This document shows, piece by piece, positions 52,669-62,221 of a DNA stretch of 64,000 bases (the stretch's first letter is position 1; each line of letters begins with the position of its first letter). The translations under genes were made by a program, and so were the position numbers. The notes under the pieces are model-generated. The model saw only the letters and a program-made list of their open reading frames with translations, made no database searches and was not told where the DNA came from. The DNA is from JAMXLO01 sp963799415 (GTDB lineage Bacteria; Pseudomonadota; Alphaproteobacteria; Acetobacterales; Acetobacteraceae), in the NCBI GenBank assembly GCA_963799415.1, contig CAWCXI010000015.1:1-64000 (forward strand). The letters run 5' to 3'.

Positions 52669-53567
52669 GCGGGGTCCTATCACGCGAATGGTTGCTGAGC
52701 GAGACGCCCGCATCGCGTGCGCAGGCTGCGTGGGTACGGCGCTATCGCGGCTGGCTGCAATTCCGCGCTAACAGCCTGGCGATGGTGGGACTGGTGACGG
52801 TCGCCATCATGATTGTTGCCTCAATCGCGGCACCATTGCTCGCGTGGCAGGACCCCAGCGCTCAGGATCTCGCAGGCCGTCTGGCGCCGCCATCGTTTGC
52901 GCATTGGCTCGGTACGGATGAGCTGGGCCGCGATATATACGCGCGCATCCTGTACGGTGGACGCGTGACACTCGGTATGGTGGTGGCGGTTGTTCTGTTG
53001 GTGGCGCCGATCGGGCTGGCGGTGGGCAGCGTTGCCGGTTACCTGGGTGGGCTGGCGGACCGCGTGCTGATGCGCGTGACCGACGTGTTTTTGGCATTTC
53101 CGCGCCTGGTGCTCGCACTGGCATTTGTCGCGGCGTTGAAGCCTGGCATCTCCAGTGCGGTCATTGCCATTGCGCTGACTGCGTGGCCGCCTTATGCGCG
53201 GCTGGCGCGTGCCGATACATTGACCGTGCGGAGCACTGACTTCATCGCCGCCGTGCGACTGACCGGCGCGACAAGCGGGCGCATCATCCTTCGCCACATC
53301 ATGCCGCTGTGCATGTCCAGCGTGATAGTGCGCATGACGTTGGACATGAGCGGCATCATCCTGACCGCGGCGGCGCTCGGTTTTCTTGGCATGGGCGCCC
53401 AGCCGCCGATGCCGGAATGGGGAACGATGATCGCATCGTCGCGGGCATTCATCCTGGACCAGTGGTGGGTACCGACGATCCCAGGCATCGCCATCTTCGT
53501 CGCGTCGCTGGCGTTCAATCTACTCGGCGATGGGATGCGCGACGTGCTTGATCCGCGTCAGCGATAG
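52665..53567 (+). CDS. peptide-type ABC transporter permease (DppC-like)
   Basis: A 300-residue permease. FRANSLAMVGLVTVAIMIVA is the first helix; LGTDELGRDIYARILYGGRV and the EAA-type loop DFIAAVRLTGATSGRIILRH are characteristic of DppC/OppC. The ATG overlaps the previous stop (ATGA), and the stop abuts the next ATG directly. Confidence 0.94.
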   Translation: MSGVLSREWLLSETPASRAQAAWVRRYRGWLQFRANSLAMVGLVTVAIMIVASIAAPLLAWQDPSAQDLAGRLAPPSFAHWLGTDELGRDIYARILYGGRVTLGMVVAVVLLVAPIGLAVGSVAGYLGGLADRVLMRVTDVFLAFPRLVLALAFVAALKPGISSAVIAIALTAWPPYARLARADTLTVRSTDFIAAVRLTGATSGRIILRHIMPLCMSSVIVRMTLDMSGIILTAAALGFLGMGAQPPMPEWGTMIASSRAFILDQWWVPTIPGIAIFVASLAFNLLGDGMRDVLDPRQR

Positions 53568-54398
53568 ATGCTGGTCGAGATCTGCAACCTTCGCATCCAG
53601 TTTCCCAGCGCCACTGGTCTGTCCGACGCCGTTCGCAATGTTTCCCTGACGCTCGGCCAGGAGAAACTTGGCATCGTGGGTGAATCCGGTTCAGGCAAAT
53701 CGCTCACAGCGCGCTCGATCCTACGCCTGCTGCCATCCAATGCGATCGTCACAGCCGAGAAACTGACATTCGACAACATCGATGTGCTGCGTGCCGATGA
53801 GACCACACTGCGACGGATCCGCGGGGCTCGCGCCGGACTCATCCTACAGGACCCGAAATTCTCACTCAACCCCGTGATGACCGCTGGCGCACAGATCGCC
53901 GAGGCTTGGCGTGTGCATAGGGGCGGTGGCCGAAGGTTGGCCAGGCAGGCGGCGATCGATCTGCTGGCACAGGTGCAGATTCGCGATCCGGAGCGCGTTG
54001 CCGGCGCCTATCCACACGAACTGTCGGGTGGCATGGGACAGCGCGTGATGATCGCGATGATGCTCGCGCCCGATCCGGAATTGTTGATCGCGGACGAACC
54101 GACCAGCGCCCTCGATGCCAGCGTGCAGGCGGAGATCCTGCGCCTGATCGAGGACCTGGTGTCGCGTCGTGGCATGGGCCTGATCCTGATCAGCCACGAT
54201 CTCCCGCTGGTTTCGCATTTCTGCGACCGAGTTGCCGTGATGTATGCCGGCCGCGTGGTTGAGGAACTCGCCGCTGCCGATCTGACGCGGGCGCGACATC
54301 CGTATACACGTGGCCTGCTGGAGTGCCTGCCGACACTAAGCCACCAGCAGAAGCGACTCACTGTGATGCAACGCGATCCGTCGTGGCTGGAGACATGA
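53568..54398 (+). CDS. peptide-type ABC transporter ATPase (DppD-like)
   Basis: A 276-residue ATPase. Walker A GESGSGKS is at residues 38-45, the signature is LSGGMGQRVMIAMML, and Walker B is ELLIADEPTSALD. It lacks the longer C-terminal peptide-type tail of classic DppD (about 330 residues), ending soon after HPYTRGLLECLP. It should energise the transporter together with the next ATPase. The coupled stop/start is ATGA. Confidence 0.93.
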   Translation: MLVEICNLRIQFPSATGLSDAVRNVSLTLGQEKLGIVGESGSGKSLTARSILRLLPSNAIVTAEKLTFDNIDVLRADETTLRRIRGARAGLILQDPKFSLNPVMTAGAQIAEAWRVHRGGGRRLARQAAIDLLAQVQIRDPERVAGAYPHELSGGMGQRVMIAMMLAPDPELLIADEPTSALDASVQAEILRLIEDLVSRRGMGLILISHDLPLVSHFCDRVAVMYAGRVVEELAAADLTRARHPYTRGLLECLPTLSHQQKRLTVMQRDPSWLET

Positions 54399-55144
54399 TA
54401 GAAGTTGATGGCCTCTCGGTTCGCTTCGGCCGCATGGAGGCGGTGAAGTCCGTTTCGTTCAACGTGGCGCGTGGCGAAAGCTTCGGTCTGGTGGGCGAGT
54501 CGGGTTCCGGCAAATCGACCGTGTTGCGCGCGATCTCGGGGCTCAATCCGCTTTGGACTGGTCGCATGTCGATTGATGGCAAGATCCTTGCACCGCGGCG
54601 TTCGAAGGAATTTTATCGTCGCGTGCAGATGGTCTTTCAGGACCCGTACGGTTCGTTGCATCCGCGTCAGACAGTGGATCGTTTGCTGTCAGAGCCGCTG
54701 CTGGTGCATGGCATGGACAATATCGAGCGACGCATCCTGCGCGGTCTTAACGAAGTGGCGCTGCCAGCCTTGGTGCGCTTTCGTTATCCGCATCAGCTGT
54801 CCGGCGGGCAGCGCCAGCGCGTGGCGATCGCGCGCGCACTGATGGCGGAACCGCAGGTGCTGTTGCTCGACGAGCCGACGAGCGCGCTAGATGTGTCGGT
54901 GCAGGCCGAGGTGCTGAACCTGCTGGCGGACCTGCAGCAGGCGCATGGGCTGACGTACATCCTGGTCAGCCACAATCTTGCGGTGGTCGCGCATCTCTGC
55001 GCGCGCATCGGTGTCATGGAGGCGGGAGAACTGGTGGAGCTGCTGTCGGCGGACGACCTGCGCGCAGGCCGGGCTCGACATCCGCACACGGCATCTCTGC
55101 GCGAACTCAGCATCGAACTGGAAGAACCGGAGACCAATCCATGA
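54395..55144 (+). CDS. peptide-type ABC transporter ATPase (DppF-like)
   Basis: A 249-residue ATPase. Walker A GESGSGKST is at residues 34-42, the signature is LSGGQRQRVAIARAL and Walker B is QVLLLDEPTSALD. It is shorter than DppF (about 320 residues) because the C-terminal oligopeptide/HPY segment is reduced. ATG 54395 is used; earlier in-frame starts fall inside the preceding gene. The CocE-type hydrolase gene follows by 43 bp. Confidence 0.93.
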   Translation: MIEVDGLSVRFGRMEAVKSVSFNVARGESFGLVGESGSGKSTVLRAISGLNPLWTGRMSIDGKILAPRRSKEFYRRVQMVFQDPYGSLHPRQTVDRLLSEPLLVHGMDNIERRILRGLNEVALPALVRFRYPHQLSGGQRQRVAIARALMAEPQVLLLDEPTSALDVSVQAEVLNLLADLQQAHGLTYILVSHNLAVVAHLCARIGVMEAGELVELLSADDLRAGRARHPHTASLRELSIELEEPETNP

Positions 55145-55187
55145 TCGAAGATTTGGGCGCGACAGCACGGCGCTTGGGAGCATCGTA

Positions 55188-56996
55188 ATGGAAGCCGTCA
55201 CCCACATGGTTGCGATGCGCGACGGCATTCGTCTTGCCACCGACGTGCATCTGCCCGATGGCGACGGCCCCTTCCCGGTCATCATGGAACGCACGCCGTA
55301 TGGCCGCACGGAAACCAGCCGCAGCGAGATCACCGCCGCGAATGCCACCCCCGCCTCGCGCGGCGACGTCGCAGCGTATTTTACCCAGCATGGCTATGCG
55401 GTCGTCTACCAGGACACGCGCGGCCGCTACGGGTCGGAGGGGCGCTTCGTCAAATACCTGTCCGACGGCGAGGACGGATTCGACACCTGTGGCTGGCTGC
55501 GCGATCAGCCGTGGTGCGACGGACGCATTTGCACCATGGGACTTTCCTATGCCGCCCACACGCAGGCTGCGCTGGGCTGCCTGGATCCGCCAGGGCTGGT
55601 CGCTCAGGTGCTGGACTGCGGCGGCTTCGTAAATTCGTGGCAGTCTGGCATTCGCCAGTCGGGTGCCTTCGAGCTCAAGCAGGCAACCTGGGCGTTCAAG
55701 AACGCGCTCGTCTCGCCGGAGGCGCTGGCCAATCCCGTGATGCGGACAGCGCTGGCGAGCGAGGACATTTGCGAGTGGTTCACCCGCATGCCGTGGAAGC
55801 CTGGCCATTCGCCTCTGCGGCATCATCCGGACTACGAGGCGTATCTGTTCGACCAGTGGACGCACGGTGCATTTGACGAGTTCTGGCAACAGCTCGGCAT
55901 TTGCACCGAGCGCTGGCATGAGCGCTATAGCGGCGCGGCGTGCGTGCACATGTCGTCGTGGTGGGATCCGTACCCGCTGACCGCGACCGGCAACTTTAGC
56001 GGCCTGAAGCGCGCGGGAGGCGGCCAGCAGCGGTTGATCCTCGGACCCTGGACGCACGGCGATCGCAGCAACACCTGCTTCGGCGATGTCGAGTTCGGTC
56101 CCGATGCGGCGCTGGACTCCTGGGCCGGTGACTGGCGCTTATATCGCCTGCGCTTTTTCGACCATGTTGTGAAGGGCGCGCACCTCGATGAGCCGGCGGT
56201 GCGCATCTTCGTCATGGGTGGCGGCAACGGGCGACGCAATGCGGTCGGGCGGCTTGAGCACGGTGGGCGATGGATCTCCGCGACCGATTGGCCACCGCCC
56301 GGCGTCGAGTTTGCCGCGTTCCATCTGCACGGGGATGGACGGCTCGACCGCACGCCGCCTGCCCCGGATACAACGCCGCTCTCGTACGATTTCGACCCAT
56401 CGCATCCCGTGCCGACGATCGGCGGCGCGATGAGCAGCCTCGAGCCTGTCGCTTATGCCGGCGCGTGGGACCAGACCGAAGGCACGGAGTTCTTCGGTTG
56501 CACACCGCCCTATTTGCCGCTCGCCTCGCGCCGCGACGTGTTGGTGTTCCAGACACCGCCACTCGATGCGCCGTTGCAGGTTGTTGGTCCGATAGAGGCT
56601 GAGCTGTTCGTGGCCACCGACGGTCCTGACACCGACTTCACCGCCAAGCTGATCGACGTGCATCCGCCCTCGGCCGACTATCCCAAGGGGTATGCAATGA
56701 TCCTCACCGACGGGATTCTGCGTCTTCGCTATGCCGAAGACCCCGCGCGTCCGCGCCTGCGCGCGCCGGACGAAATGGTTAATATCCGCATCACGCTGTT
56801 TCCGACGGCGAACCTGTTCCTTCCTGGCCATCGCATCCGACTGGACATTTCATCGAGCAACTTCCCGAAATTCGACGTCAATCCGAATACCGGAGAACCA
56901 GAAGGAGTGGCGCGGCGCAAACGGATTGCCGTAAACACGGTTTTCGTCGATGCAAGGCGGCCGAGCCGAGTGATTTTGCCATCGCTTGCGGTATGA
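55188..56996 (+). CDS. CocE/NonD-family hydrolase linked to the ABC importer
   Basis: A 602-residue alpha/beta hydrolase. The nucleophile is Ser120 in TMGLSYAAHTQAALG; VMERTPYGRTETSR near the start and QDTRGRYGSEG are typical of CocE/X-Pro peptidase-like enzymes. The C-terminal jelly roll ends in DISSSNFPKFDVNPNTGEP. The gene is the last of the importer operon and may cleave the imported ester or peptide; that is inference from position. A second, distinct CocE gene is at 39567. Confidence 0.88.
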   Translation: MEAVTHMVAMRDGIRLATDVHLPDGDGPFPVIMERTPYGRTETSRSEITAANATPASRGDVAAYFTQHGYAVVYQDTRGRYGSEGRFVKYLSDGEDGFDTCGWLRDQPWCDGRICTMGLSYAAHTQAALGCLDPPGLVAQVLDCGGFVNSWQSGIRQSGAFELKQATWAFKNALVSPEALANPVMRTALASEDICEWFTRMPWKPGHSPLRHHPDYEAYLFDQWTHGAFDEFWQQLGICTERWHERYSGAACVHMSSWWDPYPLTATGNFSGLKRAGGGQQRLILGPWTHGDRSNTCFGDVEFGPDAALDSWAGDWRLYRLRFFDHVVKGAHLDEPAVRIFVMGGGNGRRNAVGRLEHGGRWISATDWPPPGVEFAAFHLHGDGRLDRTPPAPDTTPLSYDFDPSHPVPTIGGAMSSLEPVAYAGAWDQTEGTEFFGCTPPYLPLASRRDVLVFQTPPLDAPLQVVGPIEAELFVATDGPDTDFTAKLIDVHPPSADYPKGYAMILTDGILRLRYAEDPARPRLRAPDEMVNIRITLFPTANLFLPGHRIRLDISSSNFPKFDVNPNTGEPEGVARRKRIAVNTVFVDARRPSRVILPSLAV

Positions 56997-57057
56997 TGAC
57001 GAAGCCCATTCTCGCCGCCTTGGTCGGCGTTACCGGTTGTGAGTTTGCGAGGGAAAG

Positions 57058-57744
57058 ATGATGAACGACCTTTATTCGTTCCATGCCCAGCATCGCAACA
57101 GCAGAGTGATGCACAAATGGGAGCACTATTTTGAGATATATGAGCGCTTCCTGTCACCGATCCGGAGCGCCAATCCTATGGTGCTGGAGATCGGCGTACA
57201 GCTCGGCGGATCGGTGGAGATGTGGCGATACTATTTCGGTCCTGCGACACGGATCTATGGCATCGACATCAATCCGGACGCGAAGCAGCAAGAGGACATC
57301 ATCACGAAGGTGTTCATCGGCGACCAGCAGGACCGCTCATTCCTGCGCTCCGTGCTGAGCGAGATTGGCACACCCAACGTGGTGATAGACGATGGCGGAC
57401 ATTCGGCGAATCAGCAGATCACGGCGTTCGAGGAGCTGTATCCTGCGCTCAGCGAAGACGGCCTGTACTTTGTGGAAGATACCCACACGTCGCTGTGGGG
57501 CGGCGGCTTCATGGACCGACAGGACCGACAAAGCTTCCTCCAGTTTTCTTTCGCCCGCTGCGCCCAGTTGATGGAATGGACCAGCAAACAGGAGAACTTC
57601 CCGGTCCTGGGCACTGATCAGAACGAGACGTTGGCAAACACCGTCTCCGAGTTCTGCCGCACCACGAAGGCGATCAGCTTTTTCGACAGCATCGTCGTGT
57701 ACGAGCGCGCCCAGCGTCCGGTGCCGAGGCACTCGCGGCGTTGA
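57058..57744 (+). CDS. class I SAM-dependent methyltransferase-like protein
   Basis: A 228-residue protein of the type annotated as class I methyltransferase or macrocin O-methyltransferase-like. MVLEIGVQLGGSVEMWRYYF is the SAM loop, IYGIDINPDAK the acidic strand, and NVVIDDGGHSANQQITAFEEL the region after motif II. The acceptor is unknown; such proteins are often found in polysaccharide or antibiotic clusters. ATG 57058 has GAGGGAAAG upstream; a second ATG at 57061 is also possible. The phosphatase gene follows. Confidence 0.75.
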   Translation: MMNDLYSFHAQHRNSRVMHKWEHYFEIYERFLSPIRSANPMVLEIGVQLGGSVEMWRYYFGPATRIYGIDINPDAKQQEDIITKVFIGDQQDRSFLRSVLSEIGTPNVVIDDGGHSANQQITAFEELYPALSEDGLYFVEDTHTSLWGGGFMDRQDRQSFLQFSFARCAQLMEWTSKQENFPVLGTDQNETLANTVSEFCRTTKAISFFDSIVVYERAQRPVPRHSRR

Positions 57745-57766
57745 CACAAGGATAGAACGCACCACG

Positions 57767-58516
57767 ATGATCACGCTGTCACGCGCGCCCGCAACGCTGC
57801 CGGAAGGGCGACGCATCTACGCGATCGGCGACATTCATGGCTGCGACGTGCAGCTTGGCAATCTGCATGAGATCATCGCAGAGGACCTGGCGCGGCGGCC
57901 AGTCGATACGCCGCTGGTGCTGCATATCGGCGACTACGTCGATCGCGGTATCGATACGGCGGGCGTGCTGCGAAGGTTGTTGGCAGGTTCGCCAATTTCG
58001 GACGTGGCCGTGGTTAATCTGCTTGGCAACCACGACGACACCATGCTGCATGCGCTGTCCGGCGATCGCCCGGCTGCGACCGACTGGCTGTTCACCGGCG
58101 GTAGGCCGGCGCTTGAGAGTTACGGCATCGATCCCAACTCACCGCGCGAAACCTGGCCGGAAGGCGTGCCGCCGGACCATCTCGACTTCCTGCGCAGCCT
58201 GACGCTGACCTATGGGGATGGCGGGTATTTCTTTGTCCATGGTGGCGTGCGGCCTGGCGTTCCCCTGGAACAGCAGTTGCGTGAGGACCTGCTGCGCATG
58301 CGCCAGCCGTTCCTGTACTCCGAGATGGACTTTGGCGCAGTGGTGGTGCACGGGCACTCGCCGGTGAAGGCACCGGTGGTGCGACACAACCGAATCGCCA
58401 TCGACACGGGCGCGGTGTTCGGCGGCAAGATGACCTGCCTTGTGCTCGAGGGCGAGACGCTGGGTTTCCTCACCGCGGACCCGGTAGGCGAGCCCGTGTC
58501 GATCGCGCACCGGTAG
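57767..58516 (+). CDS. metallophosphoesterase (Ser/Thr phosphatase-like)
   Basis: A 249-residue PPP-superfamily phosphatase. The metal and catalytic motifs are GDIHG (21-25), GDYVDRG (55-61) and GNHD (87-90), followed by HGHSPV near the C-terminus. It resembles bacterial PrpA-like protein phosphatases or diadenosine tetraphosphatase (ApaH); the substrate is not settled. It lies 22 bp after the methyltransferase-like gene and may be co-transcribed. Confidence 0.88.
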   Translation: MITLSRAPATLPEGRRIYAIGDIHGCDVQLGNLHEIIAEDLARRPVDTPLVLHIGDYVDRGIDTAGVLRRLLAGSPISDVAVVNLLGNHDDTMLHALSGDRPAATDWLFTGGRPALESYGIDPNSPRETWPEGVPPDHLDFLRSLTLTYGDGGYFFVHGGVRPGVPLEQQLREDLLRMRQPFLYSEMDFGAVVVHGHSPVKAPVVRHNRIAIDTGAVFGGKMTCLVLEGETLGFLTADPVGEPVSIAHR

Positions 58517-58546
58517 GTCACCGGCGGCGACGCGTATCAGCGGCGA

Positions 58547-61500
58547 TCAATTCGCTGCCTGACGCTCCGCAACGCCGGCGGTCTGGTGCTCGACCAACCG
58601 CGCGTAGAACCCACGCCGCGCGGACAGCTCGATATGCGTGCCCGCCTCGATTACCCGGCCCGCATTGAGCACCAGGATGACGTCGGCTGCCTGTATGGTG
58701 GACAGTCGATGCGCCACGACGATCGTGGTGCGGTTCACCATCAGCGCACTGAGCGCGGACCGCACAAGCTGCTCGCTGATCGTGTCGAGATGCGACGTGG
58801 CCTCGTCGAGCACCAGGATCGGCGCGTCCTTCAGGAAGGCACGCGCGATGGCGATGCGCTGTCGCTGACCGCCGGAAAGCTGCACGCCACGCTCGCCCAC
58901 GCGCGTCCGCAAACCATCAGGCAACTCGGCCACGAACTCCGCGAGGGCGGCCTGGCGCAGCGCGAGCTCGATCTCCTGACGTGTCGCATCGGGCTTGGCG
59001 AGGCGGACGTTCGCCTCCAGCGTGTCGTTGAACAGGTAGGTATCCTGCGCGACCAGGGCGATGCGGCCGCGAAGGCCATCCAGCGTCAGTTCGCGCAGAT
59101 CGACGCCATCCAGCCTTATCGCACCCTGTTCAGGGTCCCAGAAGCGCAGCAGCAGATTGGCGATGGTCGTCTTGCCCGCCCCTGACGGTCCAACCAGCGC
59201 GACGGTTGCACCGGCGGGCACGTCGAAGTCCGCGTCCGCCAACGCGCGACGCTGCCGGCCCGGATAGGTGAAGCGCACATGCTCGAAGCCTACGGTGGAG
59301 CCGCCGCGCGGCGCCGCGGGTACCACCGGGCCGTCGGTGATCACCACCGGTTCGGAATGCACCACGTGCAGGCGCCGTGTAGATGCAATTGTGTCGGCAA
59401 GCTGGCGGCCGACCTGAGCGATCTCGGATACCGGCAGGAAGGCCGCAATCGACACCAGCACCAGCAGCGGCAGCAATGTCGGTGCCATCCAGCCGTGCAT
59501 GACGAGGAAAGCGCCGACCGCTGCGACAGCCAATCCGCCGAGACCGGTCGCCACTTCAAGACCAACGGTTTGCCGCGTGAGATCGTGCAGGAGCACAAGC
59601 CGCATCGCCTGATACTGCCGAACACAGGCCATGAATTCGTCGCGGCGCCGCGTTGTCGCTTCGAACGCGATCAGCTCGGACAGGCCCTGAATGGTCTCTG
59701 TTGCGTGCGCGCCGAGCTCACCCAGAGCGCGACGGGCGGTGGATGCGAGGCGGTCGATGCGCCGGCGACCCAACACCGGCGAACCGGCGGCGTAGGCCAG
59801 GAACGGCAGCAGTGCGAGGGCGAGTGGCCAGGCAACAACGGCGAGCGTCACCAGCACTGCACCGGGGATCAACACCGCGACGAAGGCGGGCGCGACCGTG
59901 TGGGCGTAGAAGTACTCGATTGTCTCTACATCCTGGGTTGCCAACGCGACCAGGTCGCCGGAGCGGCGCTTCAGCAGGTAGGCCGGCGCGAGCGCATCGA
60001 GCTTGCGGTAGAGATCGACACGCATCACGGCGAGCAGCCGGTACGCCATGTCGTGCGCCAGGAACGATTCGAGCCAGTGCAGCAACCCGGTGACCGGCGC
60101 AGCCGCGATCAGCAGCACGACCAGCAGCAACGATGGCGCATTCGCCCGCACGGCGGCGATGATCAGCGCGCCGAGTACGCCCACGCCGATGAAGGCGATG
60201 ACGCGACCGACGCCGCAGGAGACGGTGATCGCAAGCTGCCGGCGCCAGGGGCGGATGAACCCGAGCAGCGTTCGGATCGTCTCCGGCCAGCCGACCTCCG
60301 CGGCGTCCTGGGCGAGATCGTGCACCACAGCGGTGGTGTCTTCCACCGGCGCGCTGCTTGGGGCGGCCAAGTCGTCGACCGGTGCGATCGCGTCGGTGCG
60401 ATCGGCGAGCTGCGGACCCATCAACGAACGATAAGGGCCATCGTGCGCGATCAGTTCCGCATGGCGACCGCTCTCCGCCACCACGCCCTCTTGCAGCACC
60501 AGGATGCGGTCGGCGTTGATCACGCTGGATAGGCGATGCGCGAGGATCAGCGTAGTACGCCCGACCATCAGGCGATCCAGCGCCTGCTGGATCACCGCTT
60601 CATTCTCAGCGTCGACCGATGACAGCGCTTCGTCCAGCACCAGGATCGGCGCGTCGCGCAGCAGCGCGCGGGCGATGGCGATGCGCTGGCGTTGCCCGCC
60701 AGAGAGGCGCGCGCCGCGTTCGCCGATCACCGTCTGATAGCCGTCGGGCAAAGCTTCGATGAAGTCATGCGCGTTGGCAGCGCGAGCGGCGGCAACGACC
60801 TCGCACTCGTCGGCGTCGGGCCGCCCGAGACGCAGGTTGTCCTCGATCGTGCCGTGGAACAGGTGAGTGTCCTGCGCCACGATGGCGATCATCCTGCGCA
60901 CCGCATCCGGATCGAGCGCGCGCAGGTCCTGTCCACCGATGCGCACCGCGCCGCTCTGCGGGTCATGCAGGCGGAGCAGCAGGCGCACGATGGTGGATTT
61001 GCCGGAGCCGCTGGGTCCGACCACGCCGACGCATTCGCCTGCGGCAATGCTGAACGACAGCCCCTGGTGCGCGGCGCGCCTGCCGCCGGGGTAGGCAAAC
61101 TGCACGTCGTCAAAGGTGATGCTGGGCGCCAGTGTCAAAACGTGCGCCGGGTTGGCCGGCGCGCTCGGCGCGGTGACCGGTTCATCCAGGAGCGCATTGA
61201 TGCCGGCGGCTGCTGCCTGGCCGGTCAGGCCCTGGTGCAGGACGGTGCGCAGATCGCGCAGCGGACGGAATATTTCCGTGCCGGCCATCAGCACGATCAA
61301 CAGCGCCTCCAGGCTCATCTCGCCGTGGCGAACGCGGTAGGCACCCAGTGCGAGTGCAGCGGCGGCACCAAGGGCACAGCCGAGGTCGGTGATGCCCCGG
61401 GTCAAAATGCTGGTGCCGAGTACGAGGAAGGTGCTGTCGGACAAGGCGCGCGCCCTGTCGGCGAGGATCCGACCGAACGCGCCGCTCTGGCCGAAGGCTT

Positions 61501-62125
61501 TCAGTGTCGGCAGTCCCTGCACCGCGTCGAGGAATTCCTCACCGAACGCCTTGAAAGCCTGCTGACGCTCGCGCGATGCCAGGCCGGTACGCTTATGGAC
61601 GACAGTCGGCGCCGCGAGAGTAAACAGCGCGGCGCAGAGCATCACAGTGGCGACGGGGAGATCCCAGAACGCCATGAAGGCGAAGATTGCCACCGGCGCG
61701 CAGGCGGCGATGGAGACCTGGGGAATGTACTGGCCGAAAAAGGTCTGTAGCTGCTCCACGCCGTCGATGATCGACAGCATCACGCCGCCGGTGCGCTCAG
61801 CACCAAACCATACTGGGCCGAGGGCGACGATCTTGTCGAACAGCCGCACGCGCAACGCCTCCTGCACGCGGGCTGCGGTGCGGTGCGCAATCATGGTGCG
61901 AAGGTCGTCGAGCAGGGCGCGGAGCAGAATGGCGGCGAGGACGCCGACGAGGGGGATGACCAGTGCGGCGGTCGGTGCGGCGCGGAACAGCCTGGCGAGG
62001 AACTGGCCGAGGAAGGCGAAGCGCGCGATGCCGACCGCGAGTGCCAGCAGGCCGAGTAGGATGCCGAGGGCGATCCGCCCCCGCAGGCCCTGCGTCATTC
62101 GCCACAGTCTCAGATCGAAATGCAC
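58547..62125 (-). CDS. fused two-half ABC exporter (CydDC-like)
   Basis: About 1192 residues containing two complete membrane-ATPase halves in one chain. Half 1 has six helices and Walker A GPSGSGKST with LSGGQRQRIAIARAL; half 2 has six helices and GPSGAGKTT with a second LSGGQRQRIAIARAF and ILVLDEATSHLD. The order and the sequence style resemble CydD plus CydC (cysteine/glutathione exporters), normally two genes. GTG 62125 is chosen because AGGAGG lies six bases upstream. The assignment to CydDC is by resemblance. Confidence 0.82.
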   Translation of the reverse strand: MHFDLRLWRMTQGLRGRIALGILLGLLALAVGIARFAFLGQFLARLFRAAPTAALVIPLVGVLAAILLRALLDDLRTMIAHRTAARVQEALRVRLFDKIVALGPVWFGAERTGGVMLSIIDGVEQLQTFFGQYIPQVSIAACAPVAIFAFMAFWDLPVATVMLCAALFTLAAPTVVHKRTGLASRERQQAFKAFGEEFLDAVQGLPTLKAFGQSGAFGRILADRARALSDSTFLVLGTSILTRGITDLGCALGAAAALALGAYRVRHGEMSLEALLIVLMAGTEIFRPLRDLRTVLHQGLTGQAAAAGINALLDEPVTAPSAPANPAHVLTLAPSITFDDVQFAYPGGRRAAHQGLSFSIAAGECVGVVGPSGSGKSTIVRLLLRLHDPQSGAVRIGGQDLRALDPDAVRRMIAIVAQDTHLFHGTIEDNLRLGRPDADECEVVAAARAANAHDFIEALPDGYQTVIGERGARLSGGQRQRIAIARALLRDAPILVLDEALSSVDAENEAVIQQALDRLMVGRTTLILAHRLSSVINADRILVLQEGVVAESGRHAELIAHDGPYRSLMGPQLADRTDAIAPVDDLAAPSSAPVEDTTAVVHDLAQDAAEVGWPETIRTLLGFIRPWRRQLAITVSCGVGRVIAFIGVGVLGALIIAAVRANAPSLLLVVLLIAAAPVTGLLHWLESFLAHDMAYRLLAVMRVDLYRKLDALAPAYLLKRRSGDLVALATQDVETIEYFYAHTVAPAFVAVLIPGAVLVTLAVVAWPLALALLPFLAYAAGSPVLGRRRIDRLASTARRALGELGAHATETIQGLSELIAFEATTRRRDEFMACVRQYQAMRLVLLHDLTRQTVGLEVATGLGGLAVAAVGAFLVMHGWMAPTLLPLLVLVSIAAFLPVSEIAQVGRQLADTIASTRRLHVVHSEPVVITDGPVVPAAPRGGSTVGFEHVRFTYPGRQRRALADADFDVPAGATVALVGPSGAGKTTIANLLLRFWDPEQGAIRLDGVDLRELTLDGLRGRIALVAQDTYLFNDTLEANVRLAKPDATRQEIELALRQAALAEFVAELPDGLRTRVGERGVQLSGGQRQRIAIARAFLKDAPILVLDEATSHLDTISEQLVRSALSALMVNRTTIVVAHRLSTIQAADVILVLNAGRVIEAGTHIELSARRGFYARLVEHQTAGVAERQAAN

Positions 62126-62221
62126 GTCGGCCCTCCTGCGAAGCGGGCACATCCTGGGCGTTCGCGACGGTGTTGCGCAAACGCGAGATTTTCAACCGCT
62201 GTTGAGTTATATTGAACGGCG

